DNA from: Ilex aquifolium
Taxonomy: Eukaryota > Streptophyta > Magnoliopsida > Aquifoliales > Aquifoliaceae
Reading direction: 5' to 3'
Assembly: GCA_951799425.1 (NCBI GenBank)
Contig: OX637402.1
Span: 6,104,001 to 6,168,000, forward strand
Length of the DNA stretch: 64,000 nucleotides
Positions 50,481 to 60,376 of this stretch are shown piece after piece (the first letter of the stretch is position 1; each line of letters begins with the position of its first letter). A model generated the notes under the pieces. That model ran no database searches. It was not told the DNA's origin and saw nothing but the letters and a program-made list of their open reading frames with translations. The position numbers and the translations under genes are program-made.

Positions 50481-50982
50481 ATGTACGCACTTACTATTAA
50501 GAGATCAATTGAATAATTCAACTATTCCTCATGAATGGCCTGTCGTTCTGGTTTGCTTGGATTGATCAATTGTCATGGATACTACCAGCTAATCTAAGAA
50601 GTTGTTGTTTGATGGTTTATATACATCAGACCTACCGGTTAACTTGCCAGTACCATGGAAGTTAATTGATGTAAGGTGGCATTTCCAGTATTTAACCAAT
50701 ATAAAGTATATGGAATCCCCAAACTGAAGGATACCTTTTCTATTGTTGTCATTAAGAAGCCACCTACGCATTTCATTTAAATTAAACTAGTTATCAATCT
50801 AAGCTCACATCACAAGCTATCAACTGTTATAATGCTTTAAACAACTTTACTGTTTCTCTCTAAGTTACTCAAACTCTTCGTGGGATCGATACTTGGACTT
50901 AAACCGAGAAAACTACAATTTGACCACTTATACTTGGGTGTATAATATAATTCAAATCACAAAATAGTGCAAATCAAGTTTT

Positions 50983-51000
50983 TGGCGCCGTTGTCAGGGA
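50983..51000 (+). other. Primer-binding site (Asp-type tRNA) of the Athila/Tat-type element
   Basis: TGGCGCCGTTGTCAGGGA closely resembles the TGGCGCCGTTGCCGGGGA primer site used by Athila/Tat elements. It lies 6 bp after the LTR end. It sets plus-strand orientation and the LTR boundary. Confidence 0.88.
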
Positions 51001-51088
51001 GTTATAGTAATTTAAAAAAAATATATATATAATAAAATAAAATTAAAAAATTTGTTTATTTGTATTGTATGTTTATTTTTAATAGTCT

Positions 51089-52640
51089 ATGTCTGTTCAT
51101 TCATCAGTTGGTTCTGTAAATCACTCATCTCCCTCGTCTTCTTCATCTTCATCTACACAAGAATCATTTGATTTAAGTATGGCTCACAACATACCTAGGG
51201 AGGAAGAAGCTAGAGAACAAGAAGTAGTTCAAAATGTTCGACCATTAAAAGAATATTTACATCCTACAAGAACGAATGTCCCGTCATGTTTTGCTTTTCC
51301 AACAGACGTTCCAAATGTTAATATTAAACCAGGAACAATACAGTTACTACCATAGTTCCATGGTTTAGAAACTGAAAATTCCTATGTTCATATAAAAGAA
51401 TTTGAAGAAGTCTGTGGAACTTTGCAAGATAATTCTGAAATGGTCAGATTAAAACTTTTTCCTTTCTCGTTAAAAGATAAAGCTAAACTATGGCTTAACT
51501 CTTTAAGAGCAAATTCTATCACAAGTTGGCAAGCTTTACAAACTGAGTTTTTTAAAAAGTTTTTTTCTGTGCATCGTACTAATGCATTAAGACGTCAAAT
51601 AATGAATTTTGTTGTAAAAGACAAATAAACTTTTTATCAATGTTGGGAAAGATTTAAGGATCTTCTCCAAGCTTGTCCACATCATGCATTTGAAAACTAG
51701 ACGTTAGTCAGGTTTTTCTATGATGCTCTTCCATCTGCAAAGCGACAATTTGTTGAAATGATGGCTCAAGGAGAATTTATGAATAAAAACCCTGAAGAAG
51801 CATTTCAATTTTTTGATACTATTTCAGAGAGTTCTCAAATGTGGGACTCGACTTTTTCAAATATTGTGGAAAATAAGCCATCTACATCTGAAAGAGGAAA
51901 ATAAATTTTGAAAGACGATGATGATTTAATAGCTAAAATGGCTAATTTATCTCGAAAATTAGAAGCTTTGGAAATGAAAAAAATTAAACAAGTAGCTGTT
52001 GTTTCTTCTACTGATCAAGTATGTGAAATTTGTGCGTTGTCAGGAATGTCTAACTATACCTGCCTTTAAAGAAGTCTTAATTGAACAATCTAATACTGTT
52101 CCAACTTATACTAAATCATATTCTAAAACTTATAATCCAGGACGGAGAAATCATCCAAATTTTAGTTGGAGAAATACACAACCAACAAATCAAACACAAT
52201 GTCCACCGCAGCTACAAAATCAACAACAATATGAACCGTATCAACCTCCTCAGAGAAGAACTCTGGAAGATACTATGAATCAATTTATTCAAAGTCAAAT
52301 GAGTTTTAATACTCAAACAACTCAAGCTTTTAATGATTTTAAAGCTCAAACTTCTCAGAGTATTGAAGATATTAAGAGTCATCTAGCTAAGTTGACCCAA
52401 TCTTTAAGTACGTCAGAGAAAGGAAAGTTTTCATCTCAACCTAAACCTCCACAAAGTCAGAGTCAAACTAATTATGTGTCATTTGAAGCCTCGCCAAGTC
52501 AAGTACAAGCAATTACAACACTAAGAAGTGGTAAGGTAATTGATAAAACTATTAAACCAAGATTCCAAAAAAAATACGTAAGTCAATTCCTGTAAATGAA
52601 CCACTTGAACTTGAACATTTAGTCAAAAAGCAATCAGAAA
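51089..52640 (+). pseudogene. gag region of the Athila/Tat-type element (fossil)
   Basis: The N-terminal part is Ser-rich and then carries the family pattern LKEYLHPTR, PSCFAFP and IQLLP. Further on, residues such as KLWLNSL and ITSWQALQTEFFKKFF match the capsid (Retrotrans_gag) helices. A Gln-rich low-complexity tail runs to about 52595 and ends with ITTLRSGKV, a motif found at the gag-protease boundary in this branch. It is broken in several places. Confidence 0.85.
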
Positions 52641-52869
52641 TACAAAGTGAAAAAGATCCTCCATGTAAAAATTAATATTCCTTTGTTGGATGCAATAAAA
52701 AGAGTTCTGGTTTATGCTAAATTTTTAAAAGATATTTGCACAATAAAAAGAAGAACTAATGTACCAAAGAAAGCATTTTTAACTGAACAAGTTAATACTA
52801 TAATACAGCATGACACGCTTCTTAAGTATAAAGATCCAGGTAGTCCACCAGTTTCATGTCTCATTGGAA

Positions 52870-53240
52870 ATTTTTGAATTGAACAAGCTCTATTAGATCT
52901 TGGATCCAGTTGTAATCTAATGTCATATTCAGTATATACACAATTAGGATTAAGTGAGCTAAAACCTTCTAGTATTACACTACAACTAGCAGACCGTTTA
53001 ATAAAAATTCCACGAGGAATTGTGGAAGATGTTATTGTCCAAGTCGATCAATTCTATTTTCCAGCAGACTTTATCGTTATAGACACAAAACCAATTTGTC
53101 ATGCATGTGCATCCATAACTCTAATTTTAGGTCCACCATTCCTAGCTACATCAAATGCATTGATTAATTGTAAGAACGGAGTCATGAAACTTTCATTTGG
53201 AAATATGACTTTGGAATTAAATATTTTTAATAGTGCAAAA
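52870..53240 (+). pseudogene. Protease region of the Athila/Tat-type element (fossil)
   Basis: The retropepsin active-site region reads LLDLGSSCNLM. Downstream are LKPSSITLQLADR, PRGIVEDV and LGPPFLAT, in the order and spacing of Athila/Tat proteases. It lies between gag and reverse transcriptase as expected. Confidence 0.87.
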
Positions 53241-53559
53241 TAACCTAGAGAAGAACAAGAGATATATGAAGTAAATTGTGTGGAAACTTTAACTCCAAGT
53301 TTTTTTGAAAAGAACTTTCTGAAAGAGTTATTTGCATTAGAATCTATATCTGATGCTGAATCTGAAAATATATCCGCAAAGAATCTACAATGTGAAAAAT
53401 TGTTACCAAAGAATGCAGAATCTAATGTCAAGGTTTTTAAGCCAGAATTAAAACCTCTTCCAACCAATTTTAAATATATTTTTTTAGGAGAAAATGAAAT
53501 ATATCCAGTAATAATATCATCAAAATTATCTGAAATTTAGGAAAAAGAACTAACAAAAA

Positions 53560-54470
53560 TCTTGAAAAATCATCAAAGTTTTATTGGATGGACTATAGTA
53601 GATATAAAAGGTATAAGTCCACTTCTATGTACTCATTGTATCTATTTAGAAGAAAATGCTAAACCATCTCGTCAAATGCAAAGAAGATTGAATCCACACT
53701 TAAAAGAAGTAGTTCGCGCTGAAGTACTTAAACTATTAGATGCTAATATTATATATCCTATATCTGATAGTAAATGGGTCAGTCCTACACAAGTAGTTCC
53801 TAAAAAATCTGGTGTTACTGTAATAAAAAATTAAGAAAATGAATTAGTCCCAATGCGTACAATTACAAGTTGGCGTGTATGTATTGACTATCGAAAGCTA
53901 AATTCTCTCACCAGAAAGGATCACTTTCCATTACCATTCATAGATCAAGTACTTGAAAGAATAGCTGGTCGTGCATATTATTGTTTTCTAGATGGATATT
54001 CTGGTTATAATCAGATTAAAATTGCAATAGATGATCAAGAAAAAACTACATTTACATGTCCGTTTGGAACTTTTGTTTATAAAAGAATGCCTTTTGGATT
54101 ATGTAATGTTCCAGCTACTTTTCAGCATTGTATGTTAAGTATATTAAGTGATATGGTAGAACGACATCTAGAAGTTTTTATGGACGATTTTTCAGTATAT
54201 GGTGATTCATTTCACTTATATTTAAAAAATCTTGAAAAAGTACTTATTCAATGTGAAGAAACAAATCTTGTTTTGAATAGGGAAAAATGTCATTTTATGG
54301 TTACACAAGGTATTGTTTTAGGTCACATAGTCTTTGAAAGAGGAATTGAAGTTGATAAATCCAAAATTGACTTAATAGCTAATCTTCCTTCACCAAAAAC
54401 TGTAAAAGATGTTCGATCTTTTTTAGGTCACGCTGGTTTTTATAGAAGATTCATTAAAAAACTTTAGTTC
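53560..54470 (+). pseudogene. Reverse transcriptase region of the Athila/Tat-type element (fossil)
   Basis: The motifs appear in order: RRLNPHLKEVVRAEV, WVSPTQVVPKK, CIDYRKLN, FLDGYSGYNQI, the catalytic FMDDFSVYG, GIVLGHIV and VRSFLGHAGFYRRFI. The DD pair is present. The sequence is still easily recognisable. Confidence 0.92.
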
Positions 54471-54479
54471 AATATCTAA

Positions 54480-54938
54480 ATCAATCTGTAATCTTTTATG
54501 TCAGGATATAATATTTGAATGGAATGATGCATGTCAATTAGCATTTGATAAATTAAAAAACATGTTTATTTCTGCACCTATCATGCAACCTCCTGACTGG
54601 TCCTTACCTTTTGAATTAATGTGTGATGCAAGTGATTTTGCAGTAGGAGCTGTATTAGGTCAAAGAAAAGATAAAAAACCATGTGTTATTTACTATGCAA
54701 ACAAAACTCTAAATGATGCACAAATGAACTATTCAACCACAGAAAAAGAATTACTTGCTGTTGTGTTCGCATTAGATAAATTTCGATCATATTTGGTTGG
54801 ATCGTCAATTGTTGTATTTACAGATCATGCAGTTTAAAATACTTACTTACTAAGAAAGATGCAAACCACGTCTCTTGCGTTGGATTTTGTTACTTCAAGA
54901 ATTTGATCTTATCATTAAAGATAAGAAGAGAGTAGAAA
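54480..54938 (+). pseudogene. RNase H region of the Athila/Tat-type element, interrupted by an insertion (fossil)
   Basis: The sequence carries PPDWSLPFELMCDASDFAVG, YSTTEKELLAVVFAL and FTDHA, the RNase H signature of Ty3/gypsy pol. The region is interrupted by the Tekay/Del derivative; the same element resumes at 62546 with VVVDHLSRL, the linker between RNase H and integrase. Confidence 0.88.
54934..54938. other. Left 5-bp target-site duplication AGAAA
   Basis: AGAAA directly precedes the LTR start at 54939 and is repeated exactly at 62546-62550 after the other LTR. This marks a single integration event. Confidence 0.92.
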
Positions 54939-55246
54939 TGTAACACCCCGTATTTTCGTTCATATAGATATATAGATATAGCAAATAATGGTTGTAAAGA
55001 TGTGGATAGGGGTATTGAAGGGTGTTTGAACTTTGTAAATTTGAAAAGTAAAGATTTAAAATGTTAATGAAAATCATAGTTGAAATTTAGTTTTAGTGAG
55101 TGAAAATATAAAATGTTAGGTCCTATAACTTGTATTAGATAGGTTTGGTGGATAAATATGTGTTGGAGAGGTTTGTGATGGATTTGGTTAGTTTTGGAAT
55201 GGATTGGAAATGGAAAACAAAAGAAATAGGCAAAACTGGGTAAATG

Positions 55247-55335
55247 GTACCGGTACTGGGTACCGGTACTGAATGGTACCAGTACTGTGTACCGGTACCC
55301 CCGATTCCAGAAGGTTTCTGGTACCGGCACTACCG
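55247..55335. repeat. Cluster of GGTACCGGTAC-type palindromes in U3
   Basis: Repeats built on GGTACCGGTACTG lie just upstream of the TATA box. The 3' LTR has a differently arranged and longer version at about 60686-60795. The number and order of units differ between the two LTRs although the flanks are nearly identical, so the tract changes faster than the rest. Confidence 0.9.
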
Positions 55336-55384
55336 AAACCAGACTGTTTATTTTAAGTCGCGAACAAGCCGATTTTTCCTCCAC

Positions 55385-55392
55385 TATAAATA
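55385..55392 (+). promoter_or_regulatory. TATA box of the 5' LTR
   Basis: TATAAATA in CTCCACTATAAATAC is followed about 50 bp later by a GA-rich untranslated leader. The same box is at 60848-60855 in the 3' LTR. Confidence 0.65.
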
Positions 55393-55547
55393 CATTTTTG
55401 TCACCTCCTTAGCCTTCATTACACCACTCCAAACCCTAGAAAACATAAGAGAGGAAGAGAGAAAGAGAGAAACACAAGATCAAGAGAAAACAAGAGATTG
55501 AAGGGTTGATTCAAGATCAAAGCCCTAATTTTTCCAAGAACATTAAG

Positions 55548-56549
55548 GTAGGGGATTTCTTCTCTTTCTCTTACATTGAGGTTAGGGTATTTATATATGT
55601 ATGTTTTGGCTATCAATGATATATATATGCTATGTAATCATCCTCTCTTAGGCTTTTTGACAAAGATTACATGTTTTACACAAAGTTAGGGTTGTATACC
55701 CATGAAATCCCTCTTTTGTTTGAAAAACCCTAGTTTTCAAGAGTGATGGGTTTTCCTCTTGAACTCTTCCTTTATTCTTGATTTCAAAATCATAGTGTTT
55801 TGTGTTGAGTAATAAAATGATATTGTTGTGATCTCTTGCATTTTCTTTGTTGGTTATTGAAAATGTCACATGCTTAAATTGGGGATTTTTAAGATATTCT
55901 TGTAAATTGTGAAATTGGGTTTGGTATTGTATCTCTTATGAGTGTGGGATGACCATGGGTGGCCTTTGACGAGATATCGTAGAGTGGATAGTGGGGTTAG
56001 TGCTTTGGTAAGACTAAACCGCTATTGCTCACGGGTGCCGTGTAAGAGGGTTAGTATACTAATGCATGGGTTGGATACGTCACTGCCATTGGTGTGGCAT
56101 ACGCCCTTCCTAAAGGATGAATATCTTTGATAAGATTTGTGTGGGTGTGTGTGGGTTAGATATTACTCAATGTGTCGATTCATGGGGTGTGCCTTACATC
56201 ATGTTTGAGATACATATACATATTGATGGATTGTTGTATTATTGTGGAAAATGGTTTCCTACAAAGACTTGTGGGAGTATGGGATTCCACAAGGTCTTGT
56301 GGGAAACTGGTTTATATTTTGGAAAATGGATATGTATTGGATCTTGGTTTCTTCTACTGTTTATGTAAATTACTGTTGCTACTTAAACTTGAGATCCATT
56401 TTAAAATGTCCCTGTTTTACTTCAAAGATTATGTATGCTATTTGTAAAATGAGACCGGCCATTTTATATGTTTTTATAAACCTTGTTTGAGTTTGGGAAG
56501 ATTTTGCTACAGAGCTTCGTGCTCATCCCCTACAATTAATATTTTTCAG
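55548..56549 (+). other. Candidate leader intron inside the 5' LTR
   Basis: ATTAAG followed by GTAGGGG, after the GA-rich leader, looks like a 5' splice site. AATATTTTTCAG, followed by ATTTGG at 56549, looks like the 3' site. The interval is T-rich like a plant intron. The 3' LTR has the same pair at 61011-62060. This is a pattern match only. Confidence 0.38.
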
Positions 56550-57037
56550 ATTTGGTTTTAGAGGAGGAGCTTGGCGCTAATGAGCCGGGCCTTGGGGAAG
56601 CCTCATTAGAGGGGTACCTGGATCCCGAGTGGGACATTTAGAGATGCCCTTTTATTTTTGTACTAGACTAGGAACCAATATGTACAAACATTGTAAAGTC
56701 TAGTTTCTTTTGAAATTCCGCTGCAATATATTCATGTAATTCTTTTGGGTTGTAATGGCCTTAGTTTGGCTTATTCTTTTGGGATGATTGTTGTGGATAG
56801 TATATATGGTGAATGAAATATTTTGGATTTGATGGTTAGATAGACCCGGTGTGGTCAAGGTATTATAAATGTACAGGTTGTGAGTTTTGGGAGAGCTTCC
56901 CGTACGAAGGAGACTCTGCCCAAATTTTGTTAAAATTAAGAATGTTTCTTATTTGATGGATATATATTTAGTGCTCTCATGATGTGAATGTTTTAGAATG
57001 TAATGCCGTCCAGGGTGGTATTTGGGGCGTTACAGAA

Positions 57038-57049
57038 TGGTATCAGAGC
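57038..57049 (+). other. Primer-binding site for initiator-Met tRNA
   Basis: TGGTATCAGAGC lies 3 bp after the LTR end, the same primer type and spacing as in the tandem-array element. Confidence 0.95.
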
Positions 57050-57223
57050 TTAGGCTTTAGGTCTTACATGGGAGCTGTAGGTTATGGATTCTCACTAGAG
57101 AAGTATTAATAGGTCGGACGAAACTTTTGATCTAGATTTTACACGAGTTGTATACTTGAGATTAAATTGACTATTAGGAGATCTTGTACATCAATGAAAC
57201 TAAATTGTAAATTGATGTGCAGG

Positions 57224-58396
57224 ATGGACGGTGAACGTGTACGTGGACGAGGGCGTGGTCGTGGTCGTGGTGGTCAAACAAACCCACCACCGCCACCACC
57301 TCCCGATGCAATTAATGGCATCTATTAGTGTTTGAGGGAGCTCACCACTCTGGTACAACACCAGAATGGGAACAACCATAACGGTGGGGCTCATCCACTA
57401 GCCCAAGTACCGGGCAACGGAGAGGAGAATAGGAGAATGGTAGTTCTCCGAGAGTTTCTGAGGCAACACCCGCCTACTTTCCAAGGGAGCTCTAACCCCT
57501 TGGATGCGGATAAATGGATCCGCCGAGTGAAGAAGATATGTGATGGCATGGGGATAGCCGAGGATCTTCGGGTCGGCTTGGCGACTTATCTATTCGAGGG
57601 GGAGGCCGACCATTGGTGGGACTCAGTGAAAAGAAGGAGGACCACAGATGCACTCACTTGGGAGGAATTTGACCAAATTTTCCAAGACAAGTACTTTCCG
57701 GAATCAGTAAGAGACAGAATGAAGGCCGATTTCCTTGCTCTCCGACAGGGCAGTAGGACGGTGATCGAGTACGAGAGGAGTTTCGATGAGCTTTCCCGTT
57801 ATGCTACAGAGTTTATATCTACTGAGGCCAGCAGGGCCAAGCGCTTTGAGCAGGGCTTGAGGCCTGCTATCCGGGAGAAGCTGGTGGCTCTCAAGATCCG
57901 GGAGTATGGGGACCTAGTTGACCGAGCTGCATTGGTGGAGAGAGATATAGAGGACAGCCAGCAGCGACAGAGCTTCGCGAGAGGAGGTCCGATTAGGACG
58001 GACCCTAGCACCAGTGGAGCGCAGCGAGCAGCACCATACCGAAGTCTAGATCAGGCAGGTGGACAGAGACTTCTGAAAACTCGAGGAGATGAAGTGACTC
58101 AGACTAGAACAAGAACTGACCCGCGCCAATGCTTTGCATGCGGAGAGTATGGGCACTTCAAACATAGATGCCCCTCGTTTCCCCCAGGGACCAAACAAGC
58201 AACCGAGCAAGTACCAGCAAACAAGCCACCTCTACAAAGGCCAGCACAAAAGATACCTCAGATAGCTCGAGGAGCGGGAGGCGTGCCAGAGAGAGTAGAC
58301 ACGGATGCACGCCGATGCTTCGCCTGTGGAGGTGCTGGGCACTTCAAAGATAATTGTCCATTGCTTTCCACCAAGACCAACCAAGTAACTGGGTGA
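57224..58396 (+). pseudogene. gag region of the Tekay/Del derivative (fossil)
   Basis: An RGRGRGRG-rich leader begins at 57224. A long open stretch (57332-58396) carries a Retrotrans_gag capsid domain (PPTFQGSSNPLDADKWI, EGEADHWWDS, FDQIFQDKYFP, LRQGSRTVIEYE). Two CCHC knuckles follow, with CFACGEYGHFKHRC near 58130 and CFACGGAGHFKDNC near 58316. This is the full gag domain order of the clade, in contrast to the array element, which has the knuckles but no capsid domain. The region is not perfectly open. Confidence 0.88.
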
Positions 58397-58809
58397 GTGA
58401 ATGCAAACAGGCCACCGCTACGACAGCCACTACCACCACAGAGACCGTTACAAGCTCAAGCCCCCGGCGGCGCCAATCAAGGAAGGGTTTTTGCTTTGAC
58501 TCAACCGGAGGAAGATGCCTCCAACGCCGTTGTGGAAGGTATTGTTCTTCTCTACCATTCTTGGGCCCGAATTGCATTGGATACCTATGCGACTTATTCT
58601 TTTCTACGTACTGTGTACACTGTGGAATTGGGATTGGGTTTCTAGGGAATAGAACTTACTGTATATGTTAACTTGCCTACGGGAAAACAAGGGGATACCA
58701 GTAGGGTTTATTTATATGTACTCTTTGACTCTAATTTATATCTACTTGCTAGGAAATCATCATGTCTTGCCATTCTGGATAATACTACCTTGTTCCAAAA
58801 TATATTATG
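58397..58809 (+). other. Protease-proximal noncoding stretch after gag
   Basis: The first part resembles the linker after gag and the start of a protease (ARIALDTYATYSFL resembles the region around the active site of Tekay proteases). It then turns AT-rich with no further pol similarity. The missing middle of pol begins here. Confidence 0.5.
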
Positions 58810-59650
58810 GTGGGGTAAACCCTAAATCTTTTCTTATGCCTTCAAACCCTAGTTTACAAAGGAGATGTGTTTTTCTCTTGATTTCTCCTTTGTTCTTGAT
58901 TCCCGAACTTAAATATTATTTGTTCTAAGCTATGTTATGGGTGGGTGACCACCAAATCCTTTTGGTATGCCCTTGAAATCCTAGTTTTCAAGGGAGAGGT
59001 GTTTTCTCTTTATCTTGCCTCTGTCATTGATTTCAAACCTTGATAGTCGTTTGTTATTGATTTCCATACATGATTGTCCCGTTAAATCTTAATTTCTCCT
59101 TTGTTCATGACTTTCAAGCTTGATACGCTTTTATTCTTGATTTCCAAGCTTAATATCCATTTGCTCTTGATAGCCAAATTTGGTATTCATTTGATTGATT
59201 CTATCTATTGTAATTCATGTATTCTTGATATTCAATATTTGACATCCTTTGGTTCTTGATTTCAAGACTTGGTTGTTCCTTTGTTTTTAACTTCCCCAGG
59301 CTTGATGATCCATTGGTTCTTGATAGCCAAATTTAATATTCATTTGTTATTGATTCTAACCCTTGTGATTCATTTATTCTTGATATTCAATACTTGATAT
59401 TCATTGGTTCTTGATTTCAAGACTTGACATTCAATTGCTCTTGATTTCAATACTTGATTTCTCCTTGTCCTTGAGTTCAAAACTCGATACTCTTTAGTTC
59501 TTGGTTACAAAGCTTGATATGCATCTGTTATTGACTCCAAGACTCGATTGTTACTTTGTTCTTGATTCCCAAGCTTGATTATTTATTTGTTCCTTAATTC
59601 AAAATTCTAAAGATTGGTATTGACCAATAAAATGGTATTTTCGATGATAT
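58810..59650. repeat. Degenerate TTTGTTCTTGATTTCAAGCTTGAT repeat tract resembling the LTR
   Basis: About 20-25 loose copies of a 25-30-bp unit around ttcttgatttc and aagcttgat fill the space where pol should be. The tract opens with sequence like LTR bases 55715-55790 (aaaccctagttt...aaggagatg) and repeats that opening near 58975. It closes with ccaataaaatggtattt, like LTR bases near 55808. It therefore looks like an expanded copy of an LTR segment; this derivation is an inference. Confidence 0.65.
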
Positions 59651-59804
59651 TATGTTAATGTTTCTTAAATTATTTCGTTGGAAAAAATATATATGGATTT
59701 GGAAGCTAAGATGGGAGGACAAGTCTGGTTAGGTTTCAACTGTAACCTTTGGTGGATTGTAATTTATATCAGAGTGCGCAGCGAACTAACGGAGTAAGGA
59801 CTAC

Positions 59805-60335
59805 AATGGGGAAACTACGAAGAAGATTCAACTCATCCGGGAGAGGCTATGCACGGCGCAAAGTAGATAGAAGAGCTATGCGGACCACAGACGAAGATCC
59901 TTGGAATTAAAAGTGGGAGATTACATGTTTCCCAAGGTGTCACACAAGAAGGGCGTGTTTCGATTCGGTAAGAAGGAAAAGTTAGCGCCAAGATATACCA
60001 AACCGTTTGAAGTGATCAAAGCAGTAAGCAATGCGGCGTATCAACTTCGACTACTAGCCCAGCTATCCGGAGTACATGGCGTGTTTCACGTGTTGATGTT
60101 GAGGACGTGTCACTCGGATGCAACTCCAGTCGTGAACTTGGAGGAGATTGAAATTCAAGATGGAGCCACCTATGAAGAACAACCGTTGAAGATTCTCGAG
60201 GCCAAAGAAAAGGTACTCCGTAACAAAGTCATTCGACTAGTGAAGGTTTGGTGGCAACACCATGGAGTGGAGGAAGCTACATGGGAACCGGAGCAAGAAA
60301 TGCGGGAGAAGTATCCCTTTTTGTTCACTACTTGA
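59805..60335 (+). pseudogene. Integrase C-terminus and chromodomain of the Tekay/Del derivative (fossil)
   Basis: Residues such as KIQLIRERL precede the integrase C-terminal (GPF-type) fold: VGDYMFPKVSHKKGVFRFGK, LAPRYTKPFEV and SGVHGVFHVLMLR. A chromodomain-like tail follows, with YEEQPLKILEAKEKVLRNK, VKVWWQHHGVEEATWEPE and KYPFLF. This tail defines chromoviruses and is thought to guide integration towards marked chromatin. The catalytic DDE core is absent. Confidence 0.88.
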
Positions 60336-60361
60336 GGTAAGTTTCGAGGACGAAACTTTCT

Positions 60362-60376
60362 TTAAGGGGGGTGGAT
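60362..60376 (+). other. Polypurine tract of the Tekay/Del derivative
   Basis: TTAAGGGGGGTGGAT lies immediately before the 3' LTR, preceded by GAGGACGAAACTTTC. The array element has the closely similar GGGGACGAAATTC and TTAAGGGGGGAAGAA, which supports a shared clade. Confidence 0.88.

Larger units (their letters stand above)
49824..50976 (+). repeat. 5' LTR (visible part) of the Athila/Tat-type element
   Basis: This 1153-bp noncoding stretch ends ...gcaaatca, 6 bp before a primer site, as an LTR should. It is AT-rich with internal repeats (50037-50094, 50197-50254, 50361-50480). Whether the LTR starts near 49827 (TGTCTATAG) or continues on the far side of the array cannot be told without the 3' LTR. 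Confidence 0.7.
54939..57034 (+). repeat. 5' LTR of the Tekay/Del derivative (2096 bp)
   Basis: TG...CA ends are set by the target duplication on the left and the primer site on the right. It contains a palindrome-rich U3 (55247-55335), a TATA box (55385), a GA-rich leader and a candidate intron. It is 73 bp shorter than its partner, mainly because it lacks a 48-bp segment present at about 61455-61502 there and has a shorter palindrome tract. Confidence 0.93.

Noticed and set aside
56117-56490. Small overlapping ORFs in the inner element's LTRs (also at 61628-62001)
   Set aside because: They lie in the T-rich candidate intron of the LTR, overlap in three frames, and show no domain.
57200-57394. 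64-aa minus-strand ORF
   Set aside because: Antisense shadow of the Pro-rich and RG-rich start of gag in the inner element.
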